A DNA stretch of 64,000 nt from Glaciecola sp. KUL10 (lineage in GTDB: Bacteria; Pseudomonadota; Gammaproteobacteria; Enterobacterales; Alteromonadaceae), in NCBI RefSeq assembly GCF_003203515.1, contig NZ_BGNG01000009.1:1-64000 (forward strand), read 5' to 3'. The position numbers were made by a program, and so were the translations under genes. Below are positions 28,858-38,258 of this stretch, piece after piece. How positions within the stretch are numbered: position 1 is the stretch's first letter; each line of letters starts with the position of its first letter. The notes under the pieces were generated by a model, which searched no databases, was not told the origin of the DNA, and saw only the letters and a list, made by a program, of their open reading frames with translations.

Positions 28858-29391
28858 ATGACAAGTCTAAAAATTATTTTATTGAGTGCAGTGATATTTA
28901 TGTCGGTAGGAAAGTCTGCAAACGCAAGTGAAAGCCAAAGCTTTATTGATAACTATCTACAAAGCCCCCAGGTGATTGGCGAAAGTAGGTTAAAGGTGCT
29001 TTTTTGGAATGTATACGATGCCAAACTTTATGCACCTCAAGGCGAGTTTTCAAGTGAAGGTGCCTATGCGCTCTCGTTGACATACTTGCGTGATTTTGAG
29101 GGTGAAAGTATTGCTAGCCGTTCTATCGATGAAATGAGAGACCAAGGTTTTAGTGATGAAGTCAAACTTGCCGAATGGTTTGAATTAATGAAAGGAATGT
29201 TTCCAGACGTTAAAGAAAAGCAAAACATAACGGGTGTAAGAAGTAGCGATGGCACGAGTCATTTTTACATCGACGGTGAAAAGCTTGGCAGTATCGAAGA
29301 CAAAGAGTTTTCAGCGATGTTTTTTGGGATCTGGTTAAACGAAGAAACTTCTCAACCCAAAATGCGCAAGCAACTATTGGGTATGAACTAA
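28858..29391 (+). CDS. chalcone isomerase-like periplasmic protein
   Basis: This 177-aa protein has a signal peptide (IILLSAVIFMSVGKSANAS) and then the chalcone-isomerase-like fold signature (FWNVYDAKLYAP, LSLTYLRDFEGESIA, FFGIWLNEETS). Bacterial members lack proven enzyme activity and are thought to bind lipids or fatty acids. An AGGGTGA site precedes the ATG. It overlaps the following lipoprotein gene by one base. In several Vibrio and Shewanella relatives this pair occurs in a lipid-modification/photolyase cluster under an ECF sigma factor; only the pair is present here. Confidence 0.85.
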   Translation: MTSLKIILLSAVIFMSVGKSANASESQSFIDNYLQSPQVIGESRLKVLFWNVYDAKLYAPQGEFSSEGAYALSLTYLRDFEGESIASRSIDEMRDQGFSDEVKLAEWFELMKGMFPDVKEKQNITGVRSSDGTSHFYIDGEKLGSIEDKEFSAMFFGIWLNEETSQPKMRKQLLGMN

Positions 29392-29942
29392 TGGTGATCG
29401 ACGTGAATATATTTAAAAGAATAGGGCTTGCATTGACAGCGATGGTTGGTTTGAGTGCATGCGGTATTACCATCGACGGCAATCAATACAAAGCGCAATC
29501 CCCCGCATTTGAACTTGAAGCATTTTTTGACGGCAAAGTAACCGCTTGGGGCATTGTGCAAAATCGCAGTGGTGAAATTGTTCAACGCTTTATCGTCGAT
29601 ATTGACGGTTCGATGCAGGATGATGTTTTGGTGTTAGATGAAACCTTTACTTATCAACTGGGAGAAGGTCCCACTAAGCGAATTTGGCGACTAACTAAAA
29701 ACGCAGATGGCACATACACTGGGCAGGCAGGCGATATTGCAGTGCCTGCGACAGGCACAAGTTTTGGTAACGCTTTTAATTTTGTATACGAAATGGATTT
29801 AGAAGTCGATGGTACAAGCTACCGAGTAAACTTTGACGATTGGTTTTGGGCCTTCGATGAAAACACAATGATGAATCGTTCCTATATCAAAAAATTTGGT
29901 ATCGTGATGGCTGAAGTGACTATTTTTATGCAAAAGCAGTAA
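29391..29942 (+). CDS. DUF3833 lipoprotein
   Basis: This is a predicted lipoprotein of 183 aa with the lipobox VGLSAC (Cys24), then a lipocalin-like beta-rich body (LEAFFDGKVTAWGIVQNRSGE, YRVNFDDWFWAFDENTMMNRSYI) typical of DUF3833. The ATG overlaps the previous stop (TAATG), giving translational coupling to the chalcone-isomerase-like gene. The likely role is lipid binding or membrane maintenance; no activity is established. It converges on a histidine kinase gene 55 bp away. Confidence 0.85.
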   Translation: MVIDVNIFKRIGLALTAMVGLSACGITIDGNQYKAQSPAFELEAFFDGKVTAWGIVQNRSGEIVQRFIVDIDGSMQDDVLVLDETFTYQLGEGPTKRIWRLTKNADGTYTGQAGDIAVPATGTSFGNAFNFVYEMDLEVDGTSYRVNFDDWFWAFDENTMMNRSYIKKFGIVMAEVTIFMQKQ

Positions 29943-29997
29943 TTGAATGGCGTGAGTTTTTGTCGGTACCTGAAAATTGCCTTTGAAGTTTAAACCG

Positions 29998-31428
29998 CTA
30001 CAAAGGCAGTGCAATTATGCAGCCCAGCCCATGACCTCTTCTGAGTGGGTCGCTCACGAAGTTCACCTTGCCCCCATGCAGTTCAGCAACTGCCGCTACT
30101 AACGATAAGCCAAGACCATTGCCTTTGGTTGTGCGGCTTTTTTCAGCGCGATAAAACCGTTGTGTGAGTTTTTCAATATCGGCTGTGGTGACGCCTATAC
30201 CTGTATCGAACACCGTAAAAATCAATGTGTTTTGAGTCGCGTCTATTGTGTCAGCGACTTTAAACATGCCCTCTGGCTTTTCTTTTGACTTTAATACTTC
30301 CGTTGTGAATAGCGCCATCTCAATTTCGCCGTATTCGAGCGTAAACTTCAAAGCATTGTCAATGACGTTTGCAAAGGCTTGAAATAATAAGTTTTTGTCG
30401 CAGGTAAATGTATTAATTTGAAGGTCTACATGCACCTCTAAGTCGATGTTTTTTGCTTCGATAACAGGCATATAAAGGTCAACAACATCGTCCAGCATGG
30501 TCTCGATATCATGTTCTTTAAATTGACTTTTCTTCCTCTCAGTTTCAATTTCTGCAATTCTCAATAAAGAGTTGAAAATCGACAGCAAGTTGTCTGACTC
30601 TTTTATTAACGCATATTTTTCTTCGCTATTTTCTAGCTTTTCAATATGCGTTTTAAGGCGTGTTAAAGGCGTACGTAGGTCGTGTGCAATGCTGTCAGAC
30701 ACAGAGCGGATATTCGCTACCGATTGTTCAAATTGCTCTAGCATTAAGTTGAGTGAAACACTTAGCTTACTTAGGTCATCCCAATCGCTATCGATGGGTA
30801 ATCGCTTTGATAAATCACCGGTAGAAATAATGTTGTCAGCTTTATCTGATATGTCATTGATACGATTTACTACATAATAGGCAACCCAAATACTGGCGGC
30901 GGATATCAAGCATAAAAACAATATCATGACCCAGCCAAAGGTTTTGCCAATCCACTGTGCGAGTTGAATCTCTTCGATGTTTCGTCCAATCAATAACTTA
31001 TGTTGGTTATCAAAGGTGACGATTTTTGCAATGACGTTTATATCATCTTCGTTTTGCGCTAGAGCAGGGATGGTGAGTTTAAGGATGCCATTTTTTAGAA
31101 AAGGGCTGTTAGGCTTTGGCCATTCGCTAATGTTACCTGCCAGCAAGCGATTATTTTGATCTTTAAAGTGATAGTAGAAATCAGTACTAGTATTGTTGAT
31201 TCGGTTTGTGATTTCATTTGCAATATCTTTTGGTTTCGAAACTTTATGCAAAGAATGAAACCCCAGTATATCCGCGTTTATTGCTGCTTCTGACTCACGA
31301 ACCAATAAGTCGTCATTAGCAATGACCATAATATACGTCACGAACAGCGCGGCCATCATCAACATGACCGTAAACACGATACTGAGTGTAAAGCTTGAGC
31401 TTTTTCTAAAAGCGGTGATGGCGCGCAT
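29998..31428 (-). CDS. sensor histidine kinase (OmpR-partner type)
   Basis: This is an inner-membrane kinase of 476 aa. The first transmembrane helix lies at about 15-37 and a short periplasmic region follows. The second helix (WVMILFLCLISAASIWVAYYV) leads into a HAMP domain. HisKA has SIAHDLRTPLTRL, and the ATPase domain shows DNALKFT, FDTGIGV and GNGLGLSLVAAV. The ATG overlaps the upstream regulator stop by one base. The signal cannot be deduced; the family includes QseC- and PhoQ-like sensors. Confidence 0.92.
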   Translation of the reverse strand: MRAITAFRKSSSFTLSIVFTVMLMMAALFVTYIMVIANDDLLVRESEAAINADILGFHSLHKVSKPKDIANEITNRINNTSTDFYYHFKDQNNRLLAGNISEWPKPNSPFLKNGILKLTIPALAQNEDDINVIAKIVTFDNQHKLLIGRNIEEIQLAQWIGKTFGWVMILFLCLISAASIWVAYYVVNRINDISDKADNIISTGDLSKRLPIDSDWDDLSKLSVSLNLMLEQFEQSVANIRSVSDSIAHDLRTPLTRLKTHIEKLENSEEKYALIKESDNLLSIFNSLLRIAEIETERKKSQFKEHDIETMLDDVVDLYMPVIEAKNIDLEVHVDLQINTFTCDKNLLFQAFANVIDNALKFTLEYGEIEMALFTTEVLKSKEKPEGMFKVADTIDATQNTLIFTVFDTGIGVTTADIEKLTQRFYRAEKSRTTKGNGLGLSLVAAVAELHGGKVNFVSDPLRRGHGLGCIIALPL

Positions 31429-32108
31429 TAGGACTCGGCGTTCACTATATAACCAGCTCCTCTTATTGTTTCGATGATTTGCTTATCGAACCCTTTGTCT
31501 ATTTTATTGCGCAGACGTGAAATATGAACATCAATGACGTTTGTTTGCGGATCAAAGGTATATTCCCAGACGTTTTCAAGTAGCATCGTGCGGGTGATGA
31601 CTTTATTTTGATTCCTCAACAAATATTCAAGCAGCTTAAATTCTTTAGACTGAAGTTCAATGACTTTGTCTTTTCGAGTGACGCTTCTATTTATCAAATC
31701 AAGGGTTAAATCTGCTACTTTTATTTCCGTGACTGTGGTTGCGGGAGTTTGCTGTCTGGCTGCTACGATTTCAACACGTGCAAGCAACTCTTCAAACGCA
31801 AAAGGTTTGGTCATGTAGTCATCAGCCCCTGAACGAAGCCCCTTTACACGATCTTCCACTTTGTTCTTGGCGCTTAAAATCACTGCAGGCGTATTATCAC
31901 CGTTTTCGCGTAAGGTATTTAATACCGTGATGCCGTCTATCTGCGGCAGCATCCGGTCTAGTACAATCACGTCAAAGCGCTCTTGCGTGGCTTTTTCTAA
32001 TCCTTGTTTTCCGTCATTGGCGACAACTGTCATGTGCCCTGAGTCTTCAAGGCCTTTGGCGATGTAGCTTGATACGGTTGGATCGTCTTCTACAATTAGT
32101 ATTTTCAT
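31428..32108 (-). CDS. OmpR/PhoB-family response regulator
   Basis: This is a DNA-binding response regulator of 226 aa. The receiver domain has the acidic pair E7/D8/D9 and phospho-acceptor D51 in VIVLDRMLPQ, with the lysine in MTKPFAFEELLAR. The C-terminal winged helix includes LEYLLRNQNKVITRTMLLENVW and NVIDVHISRLRNKID. I chose the internal ATG (MKILIVEDD) over an ATG six bases upstream because it matches the usual start of the family. It is coupled to the kinase gene and divergent from the MAPEG gene. Confidence 0.92.
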   Translation of the reverse strand: MKILIVEDDPTVSSYIAKGLEDSGHMTVVANDGKQGLEKATQERFDVIVLDRMLPQIDGITVLNTLRENGDNTPAVILSAKNKVEDRVKGLRSGADDYMTKPFAFEELLARVEIVAARQQTPATTVTEIKVADLTLDLINRSVTRKDKVIELQSKEFKLLEYLLRNQNKVITRTMLLENVWEYTFDPQTNVIDVHISRLRNKIDKGFDKQIIETIRGAGYIVNAES

Positions 32109-32197
32109 GACCATTACTTTAGTGCCTTAAGGCTTATTTGTCAGATTAAAACTTGTTAATATTTGCGTACACAAAATAAAAAGAAGCAGAAACTCGC

Positions 32198-32593
32198 ATG
32201 ACCATTGTTGTAATTTGTTTATTAATTGTCGTTTTAATGCCACTTGTTGCAAAGGTGCCATTGGCTATCATGATGCATCGCAGCGGACAGTACGACAATC
32301 GCCATCCGCGTGCACAACAAGCTGCACTGACTGGGTTTGGCGCAAGAACCCACGCTGCACACCAAAACTGTTTTGAAGCCACGACTTATTTCGCTCCTAC
32401 CGTGTTATTAGTGCTCGCAGTTAACGCGACAGATCATATTACTGCTTATTTATCTATTGCTTTTGTCGTGTGCCGATTGGCTTATTTAGTGTGTTACTGG
32501 GCTGACTATCACATTGTGCGGAGTACTTTTTGGGTGATTGGTATGGCAACGGTGATTGCACATTATGTGCGTCTTTTATCTGCCTTTAGCTAG
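32198..32593 (+). CDS. MAPEG family membrane protein
   Basis: This is a four-helix inner-membrane protein of 131 aa. The segment RHPRAQQAALTGFGARTHAAHQNCFE is typical of bacterial MAPEG proteins, which are relatives of microsomal glutathione transferase and leukotriene synthase. Some bind glutathione and some have no shown activity. It is divergent from the OmpR-type regulator, so the 89-bp intergenic region may serve both. It converges on aceK with a 12-bp gap. Confidence 0.88.
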   Translation: MTIVVICLLIVVLMPLVAKVPLAIMMHRSGQYDNRHPRAQQAALTGFGARTHAAHQNCFEATTYFAPTVLLVLAVNATDHITAYLSIAFVVCRLAYLVCYWADYHIVRSTFWVIGMATVIAHYVRLLSAFS

Positions 32594-32605
32594 GGCCAAC
32601 AGGCC

Positions 32606-34351
32606 CTAGTCTCTTTTAAATCGAACATTTTGTGGATAAGGCGTAAAGTTTTGAATGGTTTCTTGCGAAGCTGATTTTTGAATATTCTGCCAATACTGCG
32701 CGGTCATAATGTCGCCGTGTAGTTCTTTTAATATATCTTTAAACGTCTTTTTACCAATAATAAAATGCTCAAATTGCTCAGGAAATACGTCTGTTGGCCC
32801 GACCGATAGTGTGTCTATGGCATAAGGGTCGTCGTTCTTAGGCAACTCTCTAAAATTGCGTTCATTCATGTAACAAATCTCATCATAATCATAGAAAATC
32901 ACGCGACCAGTTTTTGTCACCCCAAAGTTTTTATGCAGCATGTCACCCGGAAAAATATTGGCCATGGCTATTTGTTTAATACACATGCCCAACTCGTCAA
33001 TCACAGCTCGTATTTTAGTAGGGTCTGAGGCTTGCTGAAGATATAGATTTAAAGGTGTCATTTTGCGCTCGATGTACAAATGAGAAATGACAAGTTCATC
33101 ATTTTCAATCGAAACACTAGACGCACAGGTTTCTTGCAGGTGGTTTAGCAGTGTTTTGTCTACTCTGTCTAATGGCAACCTAAAGTTCACATATTCGTGA
33201 GTATCAGCCATGCGACCCACCCTGTCCGTCATCTTGACAAGCTTATAGCATTGCTTGACGTGCTCACGGGTAATTTTTTTACTCTCGGCAAACTCATCTC
33301 TTATTAGTTTAAAAACGACACCATAAGAAGGCAGATGAAATACGGCCATTACTAAGCCTTTAATACCGGGGGCAAGTTCAAACTTGTCATCTGAGTTTTC
33401 TAAATGCTGTAAGTAGTTGCGATAAAACACTGTTTTGCCATGTTTAAAAAAGCCAATAGACATGTACAGTTCAAAGTTTTTCTTATTTGGCAGTAGCTCT
33501 TGTAAAAAGGCGACCACTTCAGCGGGATATTGCGTATCTGTCATAAAATAGGAGCGCGCGAAACCAAAGATCACGCTCAAATGAGGGCGCGCAGTTAGCA
33601 AAGCATCCACCATTAAGGTGCCCTTGTCAGACATTTGCAATGCAATAACGAAGGGCAAGGTCTTATCAGGCATGCATATGCGCCCCACTAGATAGGCGGC
33701 TTTACCACGATAAAAAACAGGCTTTAAAATTTCTACAGTATGCACACTTGCTAGTTGCTCTCGGTTTAAGCGAGCGCGTAATGCCTTGTCCATGTGTTCC
33801 AAGTCGGCATTTAAATCCTCAAACGGTACTTTAAAGCGATAAGTATCAAAAATAGCTTCGTGCATTGCTCGCACAGTACCCGAGGTATCAAAGCTGTTTA
33901 AGACTTTACTGCGATCTTGTCCGGACAAAAAGCATCGACTTGGCAATACAAACATCAAGTCATCATCAATTTTCATATGTTTAAACAACCGGCCAATCAC
34001 AGAATTGTAAAAGGTTTCGGCTAATTCAAACTGGGGATGTGTCTCAATAAGCTTGGCAAAGTGTGTTTTAGAAGCCACCCAAAACGCTTTGCTTTGAATA
34101 CGTGGATTAATTTTTTCATACAACTCAAACACGACATCGTTCAGACTTTTCTCGTAAAGTTGAATTCGCTCTTTGTTGGCGATTGCAGACTCTTTCCACT
34201 GGCACTGCTCAAAACGCTTTTGCGCGCCTGCTGTAAAGCGAGTAAACCAACGAAACGAGCGATCAAAACCGTTAAGCGTTTGGTAGGCGAATTGTTTTGC
34301 GAGTTCAAGCTCTGTTGGTGAAATAGCGGTTTGTGTTTTCTTTGAAGACAT
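32606..34351 (-). CDS. aceK: isocitrate dehydrogenase kinase/phosphatase
   Basis: This bifunctional enzyme of 581 aa phosphorylates isocitrate dehydrogenase during growth on acetate, sending isocitrate into the glyoxylate shunt, and reverses it otherwise. The full family length is present, with the C-terminal kinase-like core ANIFPGDMLHKNFGVTKTGRVIFYDYDE. It stands apart from aceB and aceA, which are not in the window, in contrast to the enteric aceBAK operon. The gene fits the acetate theme of the first third of the window. An AGG precedes the ATG. Confidence 0.96.
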   Translation of the reverse strand: MSSKKTQTAISPTELELAKQFAYQTLNGFDRSFRWFTRFTAGAQKRFEQCQWKESAIANKERIQLYEKSLNDVVFELYEKINPRIQSKAFWVASKTHFAKLIETHPQFELAETFYNSVIGRLFKHMKIDDDLMFVLPSRCFLSGQDRSKVLNSFDTSGTVRAMHEAIFDTYRFKVPFEDLNADLEHMDKALRARLNREQLASVHTVEILKPVFYRGKAAYLVGRICMPDKTLPFVIALQMSDKGTLMVDALLTARPHLSVIFGFARSYFMTDTQYPAEVVAFLQELLPNKKNFELYMSIGFFKHGKTVFYRNYLQHLENSDDKFELAPGIKGLVMAVFHLPSYGVVFKLIRDEFAESKKITREHVKQCYKLVKMTDRVGRMADTHEYVNFRLPLDRVDKTLLNHLQETCASSVSIENDELVISHLYIERKMTPLNLYLQQASDPTKIRAVIDELGMCIKQIAMANIFPGDMLHKNFGVTKTGRVIFYDYDEICYMNERNFRELPKNDDPYAIDTLSVGPTDVFPEQFEHFIIGKKTFKDILKELHGDIMTAQYWQNIQKSASQETIQNFTPYPQNVRFKRD

Positions 34352-34509
34352 GGCTGCCTGAATACGCTTTTATCAGTGTTTGAATTATTTGTATCGCAAA
34401 ATATTAAGAATAACTAGTTAATCCCTTGGTTACTTCTTTGTATTTATTATTTTTTGGGTGAATGGTACTCACAGGAAGCGAATTTATCCCCAATAAACCA
34501 AATTCCTTA

Positions 34510-34538
34510 TTGACATATAGACGTCTATACGGCAAATT
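34510..34538 (+). promoter_or_regulatory. thr promoter with embedded MetJ met-box
   Basis: TTGACA (34510-34515) is a perfect -35. The -10 at about 34533-34538 is weak. Between them lies AGACGTCT (34519-34526), the exact met-box consensus, in a 14-bp palindrome (34516-34529). The abutting octamers at 34511-34518 and 34527-34534 each match the consensus 5/8, giving the tandem layout that MetJ needs. The stretch 34352-34509 shows no gene. Confidence 0.5.
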
Positions 34539-34571
34539 GAACGTACTAAAAATATAAGAAGCACTATCGAC

Positions 34572-34655
34572 ATGTTAATCGTTCAAAAATCCGTAGTTTG
34601 TAACAGCACTACCATTATGATGACGATTACCACCCTTACATCGGGCGGCTGTTAG
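34572..34655 (+). CDS. thrL: thr operon leader peptide
   Basis: This is a 27-residue leader peptide. After a short lead-in it runs through a Thr/Ile-rich tract (STTIMMTITTLTS) and ends GGC-stop, 25 bases before a terminator hairpin and upstream of thrABC. AGAAG lies before the ATG. Ribosome stalling at Thr and Ile codons would disrupt the terminator and allow transcription into thrA, as in enteric bacteria. The gene is too short for most automatic calling. Confidence 0.88.
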   Translation: MLIVQKSVVCNSTTIMMTITTLTSGGC

Positions 34656-34680
34656 CTAGTGCAAGTAAACAAGTTAACAA

Positions 34681-34705
34681 AAGCCCGCTACTAGCGGGCT
34701 TTTTT
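34681..34705 (+). terminator. thr attenuator
   Basis: AAGCCCGC (34681-34688), loop TACTA, and GCGGGCTT (34694-34701), then a T-run. It lies between the leader peptide and thrA and is the attenuation terminator of the operon. Confidence 0.9.
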
Positions 34706-34819
34706 GTTTTAAAGCGTAACAAAATGGCCTTGAGATAAAGTGCTAGAGAAAAATAATACTTATAGTGACCTGCATAGACAGTTACTGATAAGCAATAACA
34801 GGATTTGAAGGAGTCATAC

Positions 34820-37285
34820 ATGAAAGTTTTAAAGTTTGGTGGGTCTAGTCTAGCTGATGCGCAGCGTTATATGCGCGTATTAGAGATTAGTCAATCAACC
34901 CATCAAGCAGAAGGGGCAGCGGTTGTTTTGTCTGCGCCTAAAGGTGTGACTAACGCTTTATCCTTGCTGTGTGAGCAAGCTCAGAGCGGCGCGGATTATG
35001 GTGAACTCCTCGCCAAGCTGAACATGACCTTGCACGGTATAGCTGATGATTTAAATGCCAGCTTGAGTAACTTTGATTACGCTCCTTTAAGTGAGTTTAT
35101 TAAAGAAAAATTAGCGGTTTTAGAAGCACAACTGAAAGGCATAAAATTACTTAAAACATGCCCCGATGAAGTCACTGCGGGTATCTTAAGTCTAGGTGAG
35201 TACGTGAGCGTGCGTATTTTCAGTGAAATTCTCAATGCAAAAGGGACGGCTAACCAAATCGTCGACCCTTTTGAATATGTACTTGCGCACGGGCCTTATT
35301 TAGACAGCCTTGCTGATCTTTCTGCAAGTAAAGCGAGATTTGCTGATGTAAATACTGACGGTAGCAAACTACTTATTATGCCTGGTTTTGTGGCTGTTAA
35401 TGAGCTTGGCCAGAAGGTCACTTTAGGTCGCAACGGTTCAGACTATTCTGCTGCTATTCTTGCAGCCTGCATCGATGCTAGTTGTTGTGAAATTTGGACG
35501 GATGTAGACGGGGTTTATAACGCAGATCCTAACCAAGTCGACGGTGCAGTGTTACTTGATAAATTAACCTATCAAGAAGCCATGGAGCTATCTTATTTTG
35601 GTGCCAAAGTATTGCATCCTAAAACGATCGGCCCAATTGCTCAGTATTCCATTCCTTGTCTAATCCGCAATACTTTAAACCCTGCTGCACCAGGTACCTT
35701 GATTAGCCATGAGCCAAGCACGAAGTGGACGAGCGTGAAGGGGATTTCGCATCTAGAAAACGTGGTGATGCTGAATATCGCAGGGCCTGGAATGAAAGGC
35801 ATGGTCGGCATGGCAAGTCGCATTTTCGATGTGATGTCATCCGGCAATATATCAATCAACTTAATCACTCAGTCTTCGTCAGAATACAGTATCAGTTTTT
35901 GTATTCCTGAAGTCGATGCCAATCGTGCGTTAGACTTACTCGAAGATGGCTTTGCGCTAGAACTCAGCAACAAGTTATTAGAACCCATAGAAGTCAGAAG
36001 AGACCTCGCCATCGTGACCTTAGTGGGTGACGGTATGCGAAAGGCTAAAGGAATGGCAGCAAAATTCTTTTCAGCATTGGCTCAAGCAAGGGTAAATAAC
36101 GTGGCGATAGCACAAGGTTCATCAGAACGTTCGATATCAACCGTGATCGAAAATTCAAAAGCGAAAAAAGCGGTTAAAGTGATTCATCAAAACTTCTTCT
36201 CTCGTCTACATACTATCGATGCCTTTTTGATTGGTTGTGGAACGGTGGGTGAAGAATTGCTTCGTCAAATCCAAAGCCAGCAAGCTTCGCTACTCGAAAA
36301 AGATATTCGACTTAACGTTTATGGTGTTGCTAATAGTAAAAAGCAGTTGCTGGTGGACCAAGGCATTAACTTAGCCGGCGATTGGAAAACTCAGTTAACT
36401 AACAGTGAGCAGTCTTTTTCGGTTGAAGCATTAAAAGCCTTTGTGAATAAAAACTCTTTAGATAACCCAGTCATTATAGACTGCACAAGCAACCAGTCGA
36501 TTGCCGATCAATATGTTGAAATGATGCAACAAGGCTTTCATGTCGTGACACCAAACAAAAAAGCCAATACGTCTTCAATAGAAATGTATGAACAGCTTAA
36601 AAAGACGGCTCAAGAAACCAGTCGTCAATATCTTTATGAAACAACCGTAGGCGCAGGCTTACCCGTTATCGATAATTTGCAAAAGCTACTTACTACGGGA
36701 GACGAACTTGAAAGCTTCGAAGGGATCTTATCTGGTTCTTTAAGTTACGTGTTTGGTAAACTCAGCGAAGGCATGAGTTTGTCAGAAGCTACGCAAACAG
36801 CAAAAGAAAACGGCTTTACAGAGCCTGATCCACGCGATGATTTAAGTGGTATGGACGTCGCTCGTAAATTATTGATCATGGCACGCGAAGCTGGCATGAA
36901 CTTAGAGCTTAGCGACATCGATGTGCAGTCAGTTTTACCAAGTGATTTTGATGCAAGCGGCGATGTCGATACTTTTATGGCTAATTTACCGAGCTTAGAC
37001 GCTAAGGTTCAGTCTCTAGTTGAAGAGGCTAGTGAAAAAGAAGAAGTCTTACGCTATGTCGGTTCAATCAAACAAGGCAAGTGCAAAGTATCGATACAAT
37101 CAGTGCCTTATTCGCATCCGCTAGCGGCGGTCAAAGACGGAGAAAATGCACTTGCGATTCACAGTAAATACTATAACCCGATTCCATTTGTGATCAGAGG
37201 ATATGGTGCAGGTGCAACGGTTACGGCTGCGGGTGTGTTTACCGACGTGTTACGTACGATGCCATGGACACAGGAACTCGCTTAA
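34820..37285 (+). CDS. thrA: bifunctional aspartokinase I/homoserine dehydrogenase I
   Basis: This enzyme catalyses the first and third steps from aspartate to homoserine. It is 821 aa, the usual length. The aspartokinase domain starts with [15 protein letters not shown], two ACT domains lie in the middle ([39 protein letters not shown]), and the homoserine dehydrogenase domain begins near [13 protein letters not shown]. The start is ATG 34820, preceded by AAGGAG at 34808-34813; an in-frame TTG at 34805 overlaps that site. The operon has attenuation by thrL and possibly MetJ repression. Threonine feedback is expected from the family. Confidence 0.96.
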   Translation: MKVLKFGGSSLADAQRYMRVLEISQSTHQAEGAAVVLSAPKGVTNALSLLCEQAQSGADYGELLAKLNMTLHGIADDLNASLSNFDYAPLSEFIKEKLAVLEAQLKGIKLLKTCPDEVTAGILSLGEYVSVRIFSEILNAKGTANQIVDPFEYVLAHGPYLDSLADLSASKARFADVNTDGSKLLIMPGFVAVNELGQKVTLGRNGSDYSAAILAACIDASCCEIWTDVDGVYNADPNQVDGAVLLDKLTYQEAMELSYFGAKVLHPKTIGPIAQYSIPCLIRNTLNPAAPGTLISHEPSTKWTSVKGISHLENVVMLNIAGPGMKGMVGMASRIFDVMSSGNISINLITQSSSEYSISFCIPEVDANRALDLLEDGFALELSNKLLEPIEVRRDLAIVTLVGDGMRKAKGMAAKFFSALAQARVNNVAIAQGSSERSISTVIENSKAKKAVKVIHQNFFSRLHTIDAFLIGCGTVGEELLRQIQSQQASLLEKDIRLNVYGVANSKKQLLVDQGINLAGDWKTQLTNSEQSFSVEALKAFVNKNSLDNPVIIDCTSNQSIADQYVEMMQQGFHVVTPNKKANTSSIEMYEQLKKTAQETSRQYLYETTVGAGLPVIDNLQKLLTTGDELESFEGILSGSLSYVFGKLSEGMSLSEATQTAKENGFTEPDPRDDLSGMDVARKLLIMAREAGMNLELSDIDVQSVLPSDFDASGDVDTFMANLPSLDAKVQSLVEEASEKEEVLRYVGSIKQGKCKVSIQSVPYSHPLAAVKDGENALAIHSKYYNPIPFVIRGYGAGATVTAAGVFTDVLRTMPWTQELA

Positions 37286-37287
37286 AA

Positions 37288-38241
37288 ATGAACGAAGTAA
37301 AACGCACAAAAGCTTATGCTCCGGCTTCTATTGGTAATGTCAGCCTAGGGTTCGATTTATTGGGCGCCGCATTAAAACCAATCAGCGGTGAGTCACTAGG
37401 CGACTGGGTTGAGGTTGTCGATGCTGATAGTTTTGCGCTAAGTGTCGATGGCAAATTTGCACATAAGCTTCCCGGTGAAGCTAAAGACAATATCGTCACG
37501 CTTTGTTATGAGTATTTTAACAAAGCACTCGCCAATGCCAATGAAGCACAGTTAAGCGTCGCGATGCACTTGCACAAAGCGTTGCCGATTGGCAGCGGCT
37601 TAGGATCAAGCGCAAGCTCTATTGTAGCGGCTTTTGTTGCATTAAATGCCCATGCTGATAATGCGTTTGAGCAAGATGTGTTATTGCAAATGATGGGTGA
37701 ACTTGAAGGTCAGATAAGCGGCAGTATTCACTACGACAATGTTGCACCTAGTTATGTCGGTGGTCTTGCACTTATGACGGGAGAAAACGCACCGGTCACG
37801 GTTAAACTGCCTTTATTCGAACATTGGTATTGGGTAGTGTGTTACTCTGGTATCTCGGTATCAACCGCTGCTGCACGTAAACTATTACCGAGCGAATTTA
37901 GCTTAAAAGACACGCTTAATTTTGGTCGTCAATTGAGTGTATTTGTGCACAGCTTATATGCCAAAGATGAAGCACTAGCAGCGAAAATGATGACCGATGT
38001 AATTGCCGAGCAACATCGAAAGGTCTTGCTGCCAAGGTTTGACGATGCTCGTCAAGCATGCGAGCAAGCGGGCGCTTTGGCGTTTGGTATTTCAGGCTCA
38101 GGTCCAACGGTATTTGCGGTTGCAGATAATTTAGAAGCGGCCGAAAAGATGCAAGCATGGCTTGCAAAAGAATATATTCAAAACGAAGATGGCTTTAGTC
38201 ATATTTGTAAACTTGACGATGCTGGCGCAAGCGTCGTTTAA
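37288..38241 (+). CDS. thrB: homoserine kinase
   Basis: This GHMP-family kinase of 317 aa phosphorylates homoserine on the way to threonine. The ATP loop LPIGSGLGSSASS lies at about 99-111, and ISGSGPTVFAV is the C-terminal GHMP motif. I take ATG 37288, two bases after the thrA stop, because MNEVKRTKAYAPASIGNVSLG matches the family start. An in-frame ATG at 37264 inside thrA is less likely. It is translated in step with thrA. Confidence 0.95.
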   Translation: MNEVKRTKAYAPASIGNVSLGFDLLGAALKPISGESLGDWVEVVDADSFALSVDGKFAHKLPGEAKDNIVTLCYEYFNKALANANEAQLSVAMHLHKALPIGSGLGSSASSIVAAFVALNAHADNAFEQDVLLQMMGELEGQISGSIHYDNVAPSYVGGLALMTGENAPVTVKLPLFEHWYWVVCYSGISVSTAAARKLLPSEFSLKDTLNFGRQLSVFVHSLYAKDEALAAKMMTDVIAEQHRKVLLPRFDDARQACEQAGALAFGISGSGPTVFAVADNLEAAEKMQAWLAKEYIQNEDGFSHICKLDDAGASVV

Positions 38242-38258
38242 AAGAAAGGTTAAATGAA

